From the NCBI GenBank assembly GCA_963729115.1, contig CAVSMR010000004.1, forward strand, positions 1 to 64,000: DNA of 64,000 nucleotides, written 5' to 3'. Shown piece by piece: positions 27,992-36,015 of the stretch. The first letter of the stretch is position 1. Each line of letters begins with the position of its first letter. This DNA comes from Actinophytocola sp963729115 (GTDB lineage Bacteria; Actinomycetota; Actinomycetes; Mycobacteriales; Pseudonocardiaceae). A program made the translations under genes and the position numbers. The notes below the pieces were generated by a model. It did not search any database. It saw only the letters and a list, made by a program, of their open reading frames with translations, and was not told the origin of the DNA.

Positions 27992-29539
27992 TCAGAGGTC
28001 GAGCGTCCAGCTGTCGATGTAGCCGACGTCCGCGGACGCGGCGTCGCGGACCCGCAGGTTCCACGTGCCGTTCGCGACCTCACTCGTCAGGTTGCGCGAG
28101 TAGGTCTGGTTGATGTTGTTCGCACTGCCGCCCGAGCGGTTGTGCAGGTTGTACACGGTGCCGTCCGGCGCCACGAGGTCGACGACCAGGTCGCCGATGT
28201 AGGTGTGGACGATCGTCACGGCGACGGTGGCCGCCGCGCCGCCGTTGCCGGTGCAGCCGGAGATGGTGATCGGGCTGTTGACGGTGGCGTTGTCATTGAT
28301 GTTGAAGTTGGCCGCGTTGGTGGCCGCGGCGCAACCGGTCGGCGGGTTGGAGCCGCCCGCCCCGGTGTACAGCAGGACGTTCGGCGAGCCGGTGCCCGGG
28401 TTGGTGATCTTGCCGGGGGTGCCGGCGGCGACCAGTGCGTCGCGGACCTGCTGCGGCGTGGCACCCGGGTTGTTGGCCAGGTACAGCGCCGCCGCGCCCG
28501 CCACGTGCGGGGTGGCCATCGAGGTGCCGCTGATGGTGTTGCTGCCGCCGTTCAGCCACGCCGAGGTGATGCCCTCACCCGGGGCGAAGATGTCGGTGCA
28601 GGTGCCGTAGTTCGAGAACGACGCACGCGAGTCGGAGCGCGTGGACGCGTTCACGGTGATGGCTTCCGGCACGCGGGCCGGCGAGAAGTTGCACGCGTTC
28701 GTGTTCGAGTTGCCGGACGCGATCGCGTACGTCACACCGGAGGCGATGGAGCGCGAGACCGCCGCGTCGAGCACGGTGTCGACGCCGCCGCCGAGGCTCA
28801 TGTTGGCGCTCGCCGGCTTGACGGCGTTCGCGGTGACCCAGTCGATGCCGGCGACGACCTGCGCGGTGGTGCCGGAGCCGGAGCAGTTCAGCACGCGGAC
28901 CGCGACCAGGGACACGCCCTTGGCCACACCGTAGGAGTTGCCGCCGACGGTGCCGCCGACGTGCGAGCCGTGGCCGTGGCAGTCATCCGCGGCGCCGCCG
29001 TCGATGGCGTCGAAGCCGGAGGAGGCGCGACCGCCGTAGTCGGGATGATCGATGTCCATGCCCGTGTCGATGATGTACGCGTGCACGTTGCTCGCGGTCG
29101 TCGAGTACGAGTAGTTGCTGTTCAGCGGCAGGTCACGCTGGTCGATGCGGTCCAGGCCCCACGACGGCGGGTTCGGCTGGTCCGCGGTGAGCGACAGCAC
29201 CTGGTTCTGCTGCACGAACGACACGTCGGGGTCGGCCGCGAGCTCCTTGGCCTGCTGCTCGCTCATCGAGGCGGCGAAACCGGTCAGCGCGGCCGTGTAC
29301 TGCTGCGTGACCTTGGCGCCCAGCGCTGCCGCCGTGCTCTTCGCCTCCGTCTTCGCACTGTCCTTGTAGACGACGATGTAGCTGCCGTCGACGGCGGTCG
29401 CCGACTCGGCGCCGAGAATGCGACCCTCCGGCGCGGCCGAAGCCGGCGCGGTGGCCACGACGGCCAAGCCAACAGCCGCCGCCGTGGCAAAACCAACCGC
29501 AGCGAACCGTCTCATCGAGACGGTACGAGACCTTCCCAT
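27992..29539 (-). CDS. Secreted subtilisin-like serine protease with proprotein-convertase P domain
   Basis: Exported S8 peptidase of 515 residues. Order: signal peptide (to about residue 40, FATAAAVGLAVVATAPASA), inhibitor I9 propeptide (SYIVVYKDSAKTEAK to QQNQVLSL), then the catalytic domain with Asp in IIDTGMDIDHP, His in CHGHGSHVGGTVGG and Ser in GTSMATPHVAGAAALYL. A C-terminal P/Homo B domain (ISGCTGNGGAAATVAVTIVH to VGYIDSWTLDL) ends the protein. The start at 29539 has AAGGAGAGCAAGT before the ATG; upstream in-frame Met codons lack this. It has no C-terminal membrane anchor, so it is not a mycosin despite lying beside a type VII locus. Confidence 0.93.
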   Translation of the reverse strand: MGRSRTVSMRRFAAVGFATAAAVGLAVVATAPASAAPEGRILGAESATAVDGSYIVVYKDSAKTEAKSTAAALGAKVTQQYTAALTGFAASMSEQQAKELAADPDVSFVQQNQVLSLTADQPNPPSWGLDRIDQRDLPLNSNYSYSTTASNVHAYIIDTGMDIDHPDYGGRASSGFDAIDGGAADDCHGHGSHVGGTVGGNSYGVAKGVSLVAVRVLNCSGSGTTAQVVAGIDWVTANAVKPASANMSLGGGVDTVLDAAVSRSIASGVTYAIASGNSNTNACNFSPARVPEAITVNASTRSDSRASFSNYGTCTDIFAPGEGITSAWLNGGSNTISGTSMATPHVAGAAALYLANNPGATPQQVRDALVAAGTPGKITNPGTGSPNVLLYTGAGGSNPPTGCAAATNAANFNINDNATVNSPITISGCTGNGGAAATVAVTIVHTYIGDLVVDLVAPDGTVYNLHNRSGGSANNINQTYSRNLTSEVANGTWNLRVRDAASADVGYIDSWTLDL

Positions 29540-29616
29540 ACTTGCTCTCCTTGGTGCAGGGCGCATCGCGACCTCAGCCCTCGATGAGGTCGGGATGCGT
29601 GGTGGGGAGATGACAC

Positions 29617-29636
29617 TTCGTTCGCAAGCGAACGAA
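29617..29636. promoter_or_regulatory. Perfect inverted repeat upstream of the subtilase gene
   Basis: TTCGTTCGC, two A residues, GCGAACGAA: a 9-bp perfect inverted repeat 78 bases before the protease start. It may be an operator for the protease promoter. It also resembles the GAGCTTGCGAGCGAAC core of the dispersed repeat at 30531 and 42905. The 266-base gap here holds nothing else that I recognise. Confidence 0.45.
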
Positions 29637-29805
29637 CTCAACATTTGTCGCGAATGGTCGGTGACGCAAGAGAAGCGACCGCGTTCGCTCTGCTACTTAT
29701 GAACACTTGCCCACTCCGTGGGAACAAGTTCCACCGGTCGGCAGCAGTGATTACGCCGGATGCCGCGTCCCGGGCCCCCGGCGAGGCCACGCCGATGGTT
29801 CCGAA

Positions 29806-30534
29806 TCAGTCGCCGCGGCGTACCGGGCCGAGAATCGCCTGCTCCTTGGCGGTGGTGACGAGCCGCAGCGGCTTCCACAGCATCCGCCCGAGCGCGACGA
29901 CCTGGTCGTCGGCGAGCGTGGTCAGCTCGTGCACCATCGGCGGCGGCAGCCGCCACACCCGCGCGGCGAGCTGCGCCTGCCCGACCGGCAACCGCTGCAG
30001 CAGCACGAGATCCGCCGCGTTGGCGGTGGCGCCGGCCTGCGGGTGCATGTACGGGAGCACGTAGACGGTCGTCTGCCACGGCGACCGCGGCGGGAACAGC
30101 TCCTGCGGCGTCGGGCCGCCGTCGTGCACGACGAGCAGCGGCGCGTCCTCCGACGGCCGGGGCAGCTCGACCGGGCTGAGCCTGCGGATCTGCACGAGCG
30201 GCGCCGGCCGCCCGTCCGGGCCGTTGCCGGCGGCCTTCTGCAGCACCTGCCACGCGGCCGGCCGTCCGGTGGCGATGACCACCCACGCGCCGACGGCCAT
30301 CGCCCGCAACGCGACCTGCCGGGCCATGTACAGCCCACCGACCAGCACGAGACGGGTCGGCGTCGGCCGCAGCGCGGAGATCGTCAGCGGCTCGCCCTGC
30401 ATGCCGGAGCCCAGCATCATGCCGCCGCGGTCGCCGGTGGGGCTGACCGCGTCGAGCATCGCGGGCGACATCAGGAACTCCTGGCTGAGCCCGTTGCCGT
30501 TCTGTGTGTCGAGCAGCCGTGACGATCCACTCAT
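29806..30534 (-). CDS. Conserved hypothetical protein linked to type VII secretion gene eccE
   Basis: The 242-residue product has no family I can name. The N-terminal part (FLMSPAMLDAVSPTGDRGGM) is Met-rich, followed by beta-rich sequence TRLVLVGGLYMARQVALRAM, AWVVIATGRPAAWQVL and LLVVHDGGPTP. This suggests an alpha/beta or FHA-like fold of a cytoplasmic protein with a nucleotide- or peptide-binding role; that is speculation. It follows eccE through a 25-codon ORF with ATGA overlaps at both ends, so it is very likely co-translated with eccE and functions with the secretion system. Confidence 0.75.
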   Translation of the reverse strand: MSGSSRLLDTQNGNGLSQEFLMSPAMLDAVSPTGDRGGMMLGSGMQGEPLTISALRPTPTRLVLVGGLYMARQVALRAMAVGAWVVIATGRPAAWQVLQKAAGNGPDGRPAPLVQIRRLSPVELPRPSEDAPLLVVHDGGPTPQELFPPRSPWQTTVYVLPYMHPQAGATANAADLVLLQRLPVGQAQLAARVWRLPPPMVHELTTLADDQVVALGRMLWKPLRLVTTAKEQAILGPVRRGD

Positions 30535-30608
30535 GTCTCCCCCTCGCAGGCTCCGGGGAGCCGCTCGCGAGCACCCTGTGACATCGACTCGCTCGCAAGC
30601 TCGCTCAT
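30531..30608 (-). repeat. Dispersed MSELASE repeat, also a bridging mini-ORF (copy A)
   Basis: A 78-base unit beginning ATGAGCGAGCTTGCGAGC. Its ATG overlaps the eccE stop (ATGA), and its own in-frame TGA overlaps the start of the next gene (ATGA). It encodes 25 residues starting MSELASESMSQGARERL. A unit about 80 percent identical lies at 42905-42983 in front of an unrelated gene. It contains a GGCTCC/GGAGCC inverted repeat. Confidence 0.7.
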
Positions 30609-32473
30609 GCCCTACCCCCCAGTGGCAGCGTCGCCGCGAGCCCGGACACCTGCAGCCCGCGCAGCGGGGTCAGCGTGATGCCGAGCCGGTCCGAGATCGT
30701 GTTGAGGCGCTCGTCCGCGTACCCCAGCTCGTCCGGCGTCCTGGCGCTCACCCGCACCAGCCCGCGCATGCCGACCTGGTTGTCCTCGGCGCCCGGCGAG
30801 ATCGACACGGCGACCGTCGACGAGAGCGCCCGCACGCCGGTGAGCGCGTTGAGGCTGGTCGCGGGCTTGCCGCGGGACCAGCCGGTGATCGCGTAGCTCG
30901 CGTGGCCGACGCCGGCGGCGGTCACGCCGGTCCAGCGCTCGGTCAGGCGCACCCGCTGGTTCGAGCCGGCGACGCCGGTCAGCTCCGCGGCGGACAGGCC
31001 GGCCTTGAGCAGCTCGTCCGGGTCGAGCGGACGGGTCGGCACGCCGCGCGACTCGAGCGCGTTGCGCACCCGGGACAGCGCGCCGATCAGCGCGCGGTGC
31101 GCGCCGAGCACGCCGCCGCCCCGCTCGCGGACCGCGGCCGGGCACCGGCGCGGGTCCAGCCGCACGGCCACCCACGTGGTGCGGCGCGCGGCGGCCGGCA
31201 GCGGGCCGAGCACCTCCATGTACGACGCGAGCGCGGGCGAGCTCGCGGGCAGCGCGGCGCTGCCCGGGTAGCAGTGCCAGATGACCTGGATGGCGTCGAG
31301 CACCACGCCCCGGTCCTCGAGGCACGGCGCGAGCGCGCCGAGCGGCAGGTTCGGTGCGCCGCCGACCTGGGTGACGAGCGCGGGCGCCGGGTCGACCAGC
31401 AGCACCGCGGTCCAGGTGCCCTCGTGCCAGGCGAGGCCGAGCGGACGCCGTTCGTGGTCGACGCCGTGCGCGACCACGAGGTCCGGCACGGCCAGGCGCA
31501 GCAGGCTCACGCGCGGGTCGTCCGGTCCGGTGACCGGGGTGACGTCCGCCTCGGCGATGCTCTCCATGCTGACCGGCGCGGTGGGCTTCGACTGGCGTGC
31601 GTGGGCGCGGAACGCGTAGCGGAAGGTGAGGCCGATCCACTGCGTGAACCAGCGCCCGCGCCACCGGATGAGCGCGACGAGCAGCCCGACGAGCGTGATC
31701 CCGATGGCGACGTAGATCAGGTCGACGTCGATCGCGATCAGCACGAGCCCGATCGCGACGGCCAGCTCGAGGACGATCACGTTGATCACCGGCAGCGCGC
31801 CGAGGCTCGCGCCCCGCGTGCGGCGCCGGAAGGACATGGGCGGGAGTGGCGGGCCGGCGGGGCGCGCCCCGCCGGAGCCGCCGGGTGGTGGGCCGCCCGG
31901 ACCACCTGGGCCGCCACCGTTCGGGCCGCCGGAGCCGCCGGAGCCACCGCCGGGCCCACTCGGCCCGGAAGGACCGCCGGGTCCGCCCGGCCCACCGGGG
32001 CTGCCGCGTCCCGCGGGCCCGCCGGGAACCGCCGGGCCACTGCCGCGACCGCCAGGACCAGCAGGTCCACCAGGGCCAGCGGGTCCGGCTGGACCCTTCG
32101 GAACGCCGGGACCGGCCGGTCCGCCGGGCAGGCTGGGCCTGCTCGGCACACCGGGTTTACCAGGCGCGCCGGGGCCGCCGGGAAGGCCGGCGGGGACGCC
32201 GGGACCACCGGGGGCCGGTGGGCCGCCGGGAAGTTTGGCGGGGACGCCGGGACCGTTTGGACTACCGGGCCCGCTGGGACCACCGCTGTGCCGGCCCGTG
32301 CCGCTCACGCCGCCGGAACCGGGCACGCCGGGTCGTCCGGACGCAGGTCCGGCGGGGGCCCCGTGCCGACCGCCGGGCTCCCCGGGCCCCTGCGGTCTCG
32401 GCGGCTGGCCAGGCGGTGGAGTCCTGCCGTTGGCGTCGCCGCCGCCATGCCGTGGAGGAGTGCTCACCGACAT
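30605..32473 (-). CDS. eccE: Type VII secretion protein EccE with collagen-like N terminus
   Basis: Membrane component of the ESX-type secretion apparatus. The 622-residue protein starts MSVSTPPRHGGGDANGR. Residues 15 to about 215 are a Gly/Pro-rich, collagen-like region with many G-x-x triplets. Two adjacent transmembrane segments follow (VINVIVLELAVAIGLVLIAI and IYVAIGITLVGLLVALI), then the roughly 350-residue cytoplasmic EccE domain (WIGLTFRYAFRAHARQ to GLAATLPLGGRA). The start at 32473 is preceded by AGGGGAAAG. Mycobacterial EccE lacks the collagen-like part. Divergent from eccB. Confidence 0.88.
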   Translation of the reverse strand: MSVSTPPRHGGGDANGRTPPPGQPPRPQGPGEPGGRHGAPAGPASGRPGVPGSGGVSGTGRHSGGPSGPGSPNGPGVPAKLPGGPPAPGGPGVPAGLPGGPGAPGKPGVPSRPSLPGGPAGPGVPKGPAGPAGPGGPAGPGGRGSGPAVPGGPAGRGSPGGPGGPGGPSGPSGPGGGSGGSGGPNGGGPGGPGGPPPGGSGGARPAGPPLPPMSFRRRTRGASLGALPVINVIVLELAVAIGLVLIAIDVDLIYVAIGITLVGLLVALIRWRGRWFTQWIGLTFRYAFRAHARQSKPTAPVSMESIAEADVTPVTGPDDPRVSLLRLAVPDLVVAHGVDHERRPLGLAWHEGTWTAVLLVDPAPALVTQVGGAPNLPLGALAPCLEDRGVVLDAIQVIWHCYPGSAALPASSPALASYMEVLGPLPAAARRTTWVAVRLDPRRCPAAVRERGGGVLGAHRALIGALSRVRNALESRGVPTRPLDPDELLKAGLSAAELTGVAGSNQRVRLTERWTGVTAAGVGHASYAITGWSRGKPATSLNALTGVRALSSTVAVSISPGAEDNQVGMRGLVRVSARTPDELGYADERLNTISDRLGITLTPLRGLQVSGLAATLPLGGRA

Positions 32474-32565
32474 CCGCTCGATCTTTCCCCTCGTCCCGTG
32501 TGCTCCCGCCAGGCAATCATTCCGCAGTTGGGTCAGAACCAACATGCGGCCGACGCCGGTAGGGC

Positions 32566-32571
32566 TATCCT
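32566..32571 (+). promoter_or_regulatory. eccB: -10 candidate for eccB
   Basis: TATCCT, matching TANNNT, 39 bases before the eccB ATG in the 137-base eccE-eccB divergent gap. No clear -35 is present. Confidence 0.35.
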
Positions 32572-32610
32572 GCGGAACCGTACCGCGAGTGGGGAGCTGC
32601 AGAGGCGGAA

Positions 32611-34230
32611 ATGCCATCTACACCGACAACCAAGTCCCAGGTTCAGGCGTATCGCTTCGTGCTGCGCCGGATGCAGTCCGCGTTGGTCCGCAAGGACGCG
32701 GTGATGCTGCACGATCCGATGCGCACGCACAGCCGTGCCACGATCGTCGGAGTGTGCCTCGCCGCGCTCGGGCTGCTCGGGTTCCTGATCTGGGGGATCC
32801 TCTCACCCAAGCCGAAGGCTCCGGACAAGGACGGCATCGTCATCGGCAAGCCGTCCGGCCAGGTCTACGTGTTGATCGCGAAGCCGGACAAGAAGCTGAT
32901 GCCGGTGTTCAACCTGGCCTCCGCCCGGTTGCTGCTCATGGCGCAGCAGCAGGACAAGGCTGAGGGTGGGGACAACGCCGCCAAGGCGGCCGCCGGCAAC
33001 GTGACGGTCGTCGCGCCGACCGTGATCGACGACAACGAGCTGCGGGACATCCCCAAGGGTCGCAAGGTCGGCATCGCGGACGGGCCGGACCTGCTGCCGA
33101 GCGCGGACCAGCGCATCGAGCCGAGATGGACGGTCTGCGACCAGTACATCCTCGACCCCGGCCTGCCCGACCCGGCGAAGGACGACAAGGTCGAGACGAC
33201 GGTCATCGCCGGCGTCAGCGACCTCGGCGCGGAGTTGAAACCCAACGAGTCGCTGCTCGTGCGCGCGCCGGACGGGGTCACCTACCTCGTGTACCGAACA
33301 CCCGGCACGGCGAACCTGCCGAACACCAGCGCGGTGCGCGCGAAGGTCGACCTGGACCGGCCCGAGGTGCGCGCGGCGCTCCAGCTGACCGACCTCGAGC
33401 CGAGAAACATCACCACCGGCATGCTCAACGCCATCCCGGAGAAGGCGCCGCTCGCCAGCCCCGGCATCGCCGGCCGCGGCTCCAACTCGACCATGGATCT
33501 CGACGACAACGACCTCCGCAAGGTCGGCTCGGTGTTCAAGGTCGAGCGCGCCGGCGACGTCACCCAGTACTACGTGGTGCTGAAGGACGGCATCCAGCGG
33601 ATCAAGGAGACGACGGCCGACCTGATCCGGTACTTCGACAACCCGGGCGCGCCGACGATCAAGCCGGTCAACCCGGACGTGGTGACCGGCAAGCCGCAAC
33701 CGGAGACGATCGACGACTCGACGTACCCGGAGAGCGCCACCGAGGTGTTGGACCCGAAGAACTTCCCCGTGTCCTGCCTCGGCTGGAGCTACTCCGGCGA
33801 GGGCAGCAACGCCGAGGAGCACACGTCGGTGCACATCGGCAAGAAGCTGCCCGGCGTCGGCCAGAACTCCGACGGCAAGCCCAACTCGGTGGCGATCTCC
33901 ACGCCGAGCGCCGACGGCACCCGGATCGACCACTTCTACATGCCGCCGGGCCGCGCCGCGGTCGTCCGCCAGGCCACGTCGAAGCAGGACTTCACGAAGG
34001 GTCAGATCACGCTGATCTCCGACCGCGGCGTGAAGTACGGCGTGCCGGACCTGGCGACCGCGCAGGGACTCGGGCTGGACGACCAGAAACCGGCGCCGCG
34101 CAACATCGTCCAGCTGCTGCCGGACGGCGCGTCGCTGAGCGTGCAGGACGTGCGGCAGAGCTACGACTCGACCCCGTTCGCGGCCGGCGAGTATCCGTCG
34201 ACCACCCCGAACGCCGAGGGCGGCGGCTAG
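32611..34230 (+). CDS. eccB: Type VII secretion protein EccB
   Basis: Single-pass core component of the ESX secretion pore. The 539-residue product begins MPSTPTTKSQVQAYRFVLRR, the classic EccB N terminus. One transmembrane helix lies at about residues 45-67 (ATIVGVCLAALGLLGFLIWG), followed by a large extracytoplasmic domain with PSGQVYVLIAKPDKKLMPVF and two cysteines. Divergent from eccE and followed by putative substrates. eccC, eccD and mycP are not in this window, so the locus is incomplete or split. Confidence 0.93.
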   Translation: MPSTPTTKSQVQAYRFVLRRMQSALVRKDAVMLHDPMRTHSRATIVGVCLAALGLLGFLIWGILSPKPKAPDKDGIVIGKPSGQVYVLIAKPDKKLMPVFNLASARLLLMAQQQDKAEGGDNAAKAAAGNVTVVAPTVIDDNELRDIPKGRKVGIADGPDLLPSADQRIEPRWTVCDQYILDPGLPDPAKDDKVETTVIAGVSDLGAELKPNESLLVRAPDGVTYLVYRTPGTANLPNTSAVRAKVDLDRPEVRAALQLTDLEPRNITTGMLNAIPEKAPLASPGIAGRGSNSTMDLDDNDLRKVGSVFKVERAGDVTQYYVVLKDGIQRIKETTADLIRYFDNPGAPTIKPVNPDVVTGKPQPETIDDSTYPESATEVLDPKNFPVSCLGWSYSGEGSNAEEHTSVHIGKKLPGVGQNSDGKPNSVAISTPSADGTRIDHFYMPPGRAAVVRQATSKQDFTKGQITLISDRGVKYGVPDLATAQGLGLDDQKPAPRNIVQLLPDGASLSVQDVRQSYDSTPFAAGEYPSTTPNAEGGG

Positions 34231-34237
34231 GACACGC

Positions 34238-34293
34238 AGCGGGAACCCGTTGCAAAAGCGCAGACTTCTGTCGCTACGGGAACGGGTTCCGCT
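34238..34293 (+). terminator. Long hairpin after eccB
   Basis: AGCGGGAACCCGTT (34238-34251) pairs with AACGGGTTCCGCT (34281-34293) with one bulge, across a 29-base loop. It lies just after eccB and before the promoter of the next genes. It may act as a terminator or as a dyad operator. Confidence 0.4.
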
Positions 34294-34297
34294 CACC

Positions 34298-34303
34298 TAT
34301 GGT
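34298..34303 (+). promoter_or_regulatory. -10 candidate for the type VII substrate pair
   Basis: TATGGT matches TANNNT, 39 bases before the GTG at 34343. The -35 region overlaps the preceding hairpin and is not recognisable. Confidence 0.4.
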
Positions 34304-34342
34304 CGGATCACTGACGTCTGCCGCCAGTCGAGAGGTGCGTCC

Positions 34343-34657
34343 GTGACCGGGATCAAGTTCGACCCATCGTGGGTCGGTGGGTACGCGAAGCTCGCCGGCA
34401 ACAGTGCCGAGGCGCTGGCCGAGGGTGTGAAGACCATGGAGGTCGCGCCGCTCGACCAGGAGTCCTTCGGGTCGCTCGGGCGGACGGTGCACACGACGCA
34501 GGCCTACGGCAAGGCCGCGCAGATGCTGCGCGACCAGCTGGCCCGCGCCGTCGAGGCGCTCTCCGCCGCGTCGGACGGCCTCGAACGGGTCACCGCGCAG
34601 TACGTCGACACCGAGGATCTCGGCACGCAGACGATGAAGCGGGGCGACCAGGTATGA
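34343..34657 (+). CDS. Type VII secretion target, EspC-like helical protein
   Basis: A 104-residue all-helical protein (GVKTMEVAPLDQESFGSLGR, TTQAYGKAAQMLRDQLARAV). Length, a start on FDPSWVGGYAKLAG and the position next to a WXG protein match the EspC / type VII secretion target family. Start GTG at 34343 gives MTGIKFDPSW. Its stop lies within four bases of the next start (ATGA). Probably forms a heterodimer with, or is co-secreted with, the next gene product. Confidence 0.75.
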   Translation: MTGIKFDPSWVGGYAKLAGNSAEALAEGVKTMEVAPLDQESFGSLGRTVHTTQAYGKAAQMLRDQLARAVEALSAASDGLERVTAQYVDTEDLGTQTMKRGDQV

Positions 34658-35730
34658 CGACCGAGGTGCCGACACCGCGGCAGCCGGCCGACGCGAAGGT
34701 CGGCAAGGACGGCAAGGACGTCGAGAACGAGTTCATCGGCCACCTGGACTACCTGTCCAAGCTGGCCAACCACCTCGGCATCGCCGACCCGGTCGAGGAG
34801 TACTTCGCGCCGACCGTCGGCCGGTGGAGCGACCTGCACGCCGAGGCGGAACGCTGGCGCGTGGTGGGGGAGGGCGCCGGGGAGGTCACCGAGGCGCTCG
34901 GCAAGCCGCTCGGCAAGCTCGACGCCGCGTGGGACGGCGCGGCGGCGGACTCGTTCATCGCCTACATGCAGCAGGTCGGCCTCGCCGGCAACGACCTGTC
35001 CGACGCGATGATCGCGATGGCCGACGTGCTCGACAAGACGGCCGACGGCATCCGGGAGATCGTCGTCCAGCTGGCGACCGTCCTCGCGGAGACCGCGGAG
35101 ACCGCGTCGGAGGCGATGACGCTGCCCGTGCAGGGTGACGACCGCACCCGCGAGTACCTCGACCTGATGCGCCGGCCCTCGAAGGAGCTCTTCGAGGCGG
35201 TCCGGCAGATCCTCGAGGCGTTCGTGCAGCTCTGCGAGGGCGTCGACGGCGAGCAGGCCTTCGAGCAGGTCAAGATGGCGCACACGTTCCCCGGCGACAA
35301 CTGGAGCTACACCGCGCCGACGCAGCCCGCGCCCGGCGTGCCCGTGGACGACAAGACCGACTTGGCCGGCGCGCCGGGTGGCGGTGGCGCGGGCCTCGGT
35401 GGCGGTGGTGGTGGCGGAGCCGGTGGTGGTGGCGGCGGAGTCGGCGCCGCCCCGGCGGCCCCGCTCGGTGCCGGCAACACGGTGGCCGGCGAGCAGGTGC
35501 CGAGGCCGGTGGCGCCCGCGGGTACCGGCGCCGCCGCGGCGGCGGTGTCCGGCGGTGCAGGAGGCAGGACCGGCATGGGCATGCCGATGATGCCGATGAT
35601 GCCGATGGGCCAGGGCGGTGGCGGCGACGAGGACCACAAGTCCCGCAGCCGCCTGGTCGGGGACCCCGCAGAGATCTTCGGCAAGCCGGACAAGGCGAGC
35701 GCTCCCGTCATCGGCGACGATGACGACTAG
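34654..35730 (+). CDS. WXG100-like type VII secretion substrate with glycine-rich tail
   Basis: The 358-residue protein has a helical N-terminal domain with WDGAAADSFIAYM (WXG motif near residue 104). Helices continue to about residue 225, then a Gly-rich low-complexity stretch (residues 245-270) and a Met/Pro run (GMGMPMMPMMPMGQ). The end is acidic. The layout (WXG helical hairpin plus flexible tail) is that of long ESX substrates. It overlaps the preceding gene by ATGA. Secretion is inferred. Confidence 0.8.
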   Translation: MTTEVPTPRQPADAKVGKDGKDVENEFIGHLDYLSKLANHLGIADPVEEYFAPTVGRWSDLHAEAERWRVVGEGAGEVTEALGKPLGKLDAAWDGAAADSFIAYMQQVGLAGNDLSDAMIAMADVLDKTADGIREIVVQLATVLAETAETASEAMTLPVQGDDRTREYLDLMRRPSKELFEAVRQILEAFVQLCEGVDGEQAFEQVKMAHTFPGDNWSYTAPTQPAPGVPVDDKTDLAGAPGGGGAGLGGGGGGGAGGGGGGVGAAPAAPLGAGNTVAGEQVPRPVAPAGTGAAAAAVSGGAGGRTGMGMPMMPMMPMGQGGGGDEDHKSRSRLVGDPAEIFGKPDKASAPVIGDDDD

Positions 35731-35764
35731 CGGAACCGCGACGGCACCGCGGACCCCGGAAGGC

Positions 35765-35790
35765 GGGACGCGGTAGCCGTACCGCGTCCC
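35765..35790 (+). terminator. Terminator after the type VII substrate genes
   Basis: A perfect 11-bp stem GGGACGCGGTA, loop GCCG, TACCGCGTCCC, 35 bases after the stop. No T-tract follows. It may serve the convergent small gene as well. Confidence 0.6.
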
Positions 35791-35817
35791 ACCCGGGAAG
35801 TTGTCAGCCGGCGGGCG

Positions 35818-35943
35818 TCAGCGGCCGTGTGCGGCGCCGGAGGTCATGTCCGGACCCATGGCGATCAGCACGGTGATCATGGCGAGCCAGGTGAGGACGA
35901 ACGCGAGCATCCAGAAGCGCGGGTTGGCGAGCAGCCTGGTCAT
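35818..35943 (-). CDS. Small single-pass membrane protein (41 aa)
   Basis: MTRLLANPRFWMLAFVLTWL, then a continuation of the same hydrophobic helix (about residues 10-30) and a polar tail ending AAHGR. A GGGAGGTTCCCCC region precedes the ATG. It has the size and composition of small membrane accessory proteins. It lies between the type VII locus and corA, both possible partners; function unknown. Confidence 0.6.
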   Translation of the reverse strand: MTRLLANPRFWMLAFVLTWLAMITVLIAMGPDMTSGAAHGR

Positions 35944-36015
35944 GGGGGAACCTCCCTCAACAAGGACGAACGGGTGACGTGTGGAACGCTGGCCGGCCCG
36001 GGGTGGGGCGACCAG

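Noticed and set aside
27992..29539. Subtilase as the mycosin (MycP) of the type VII locus
   Set aside because: It has an I9 propeptide and a P domain but no C-terminal transmembrane helix, and it is not in an ecc operon.
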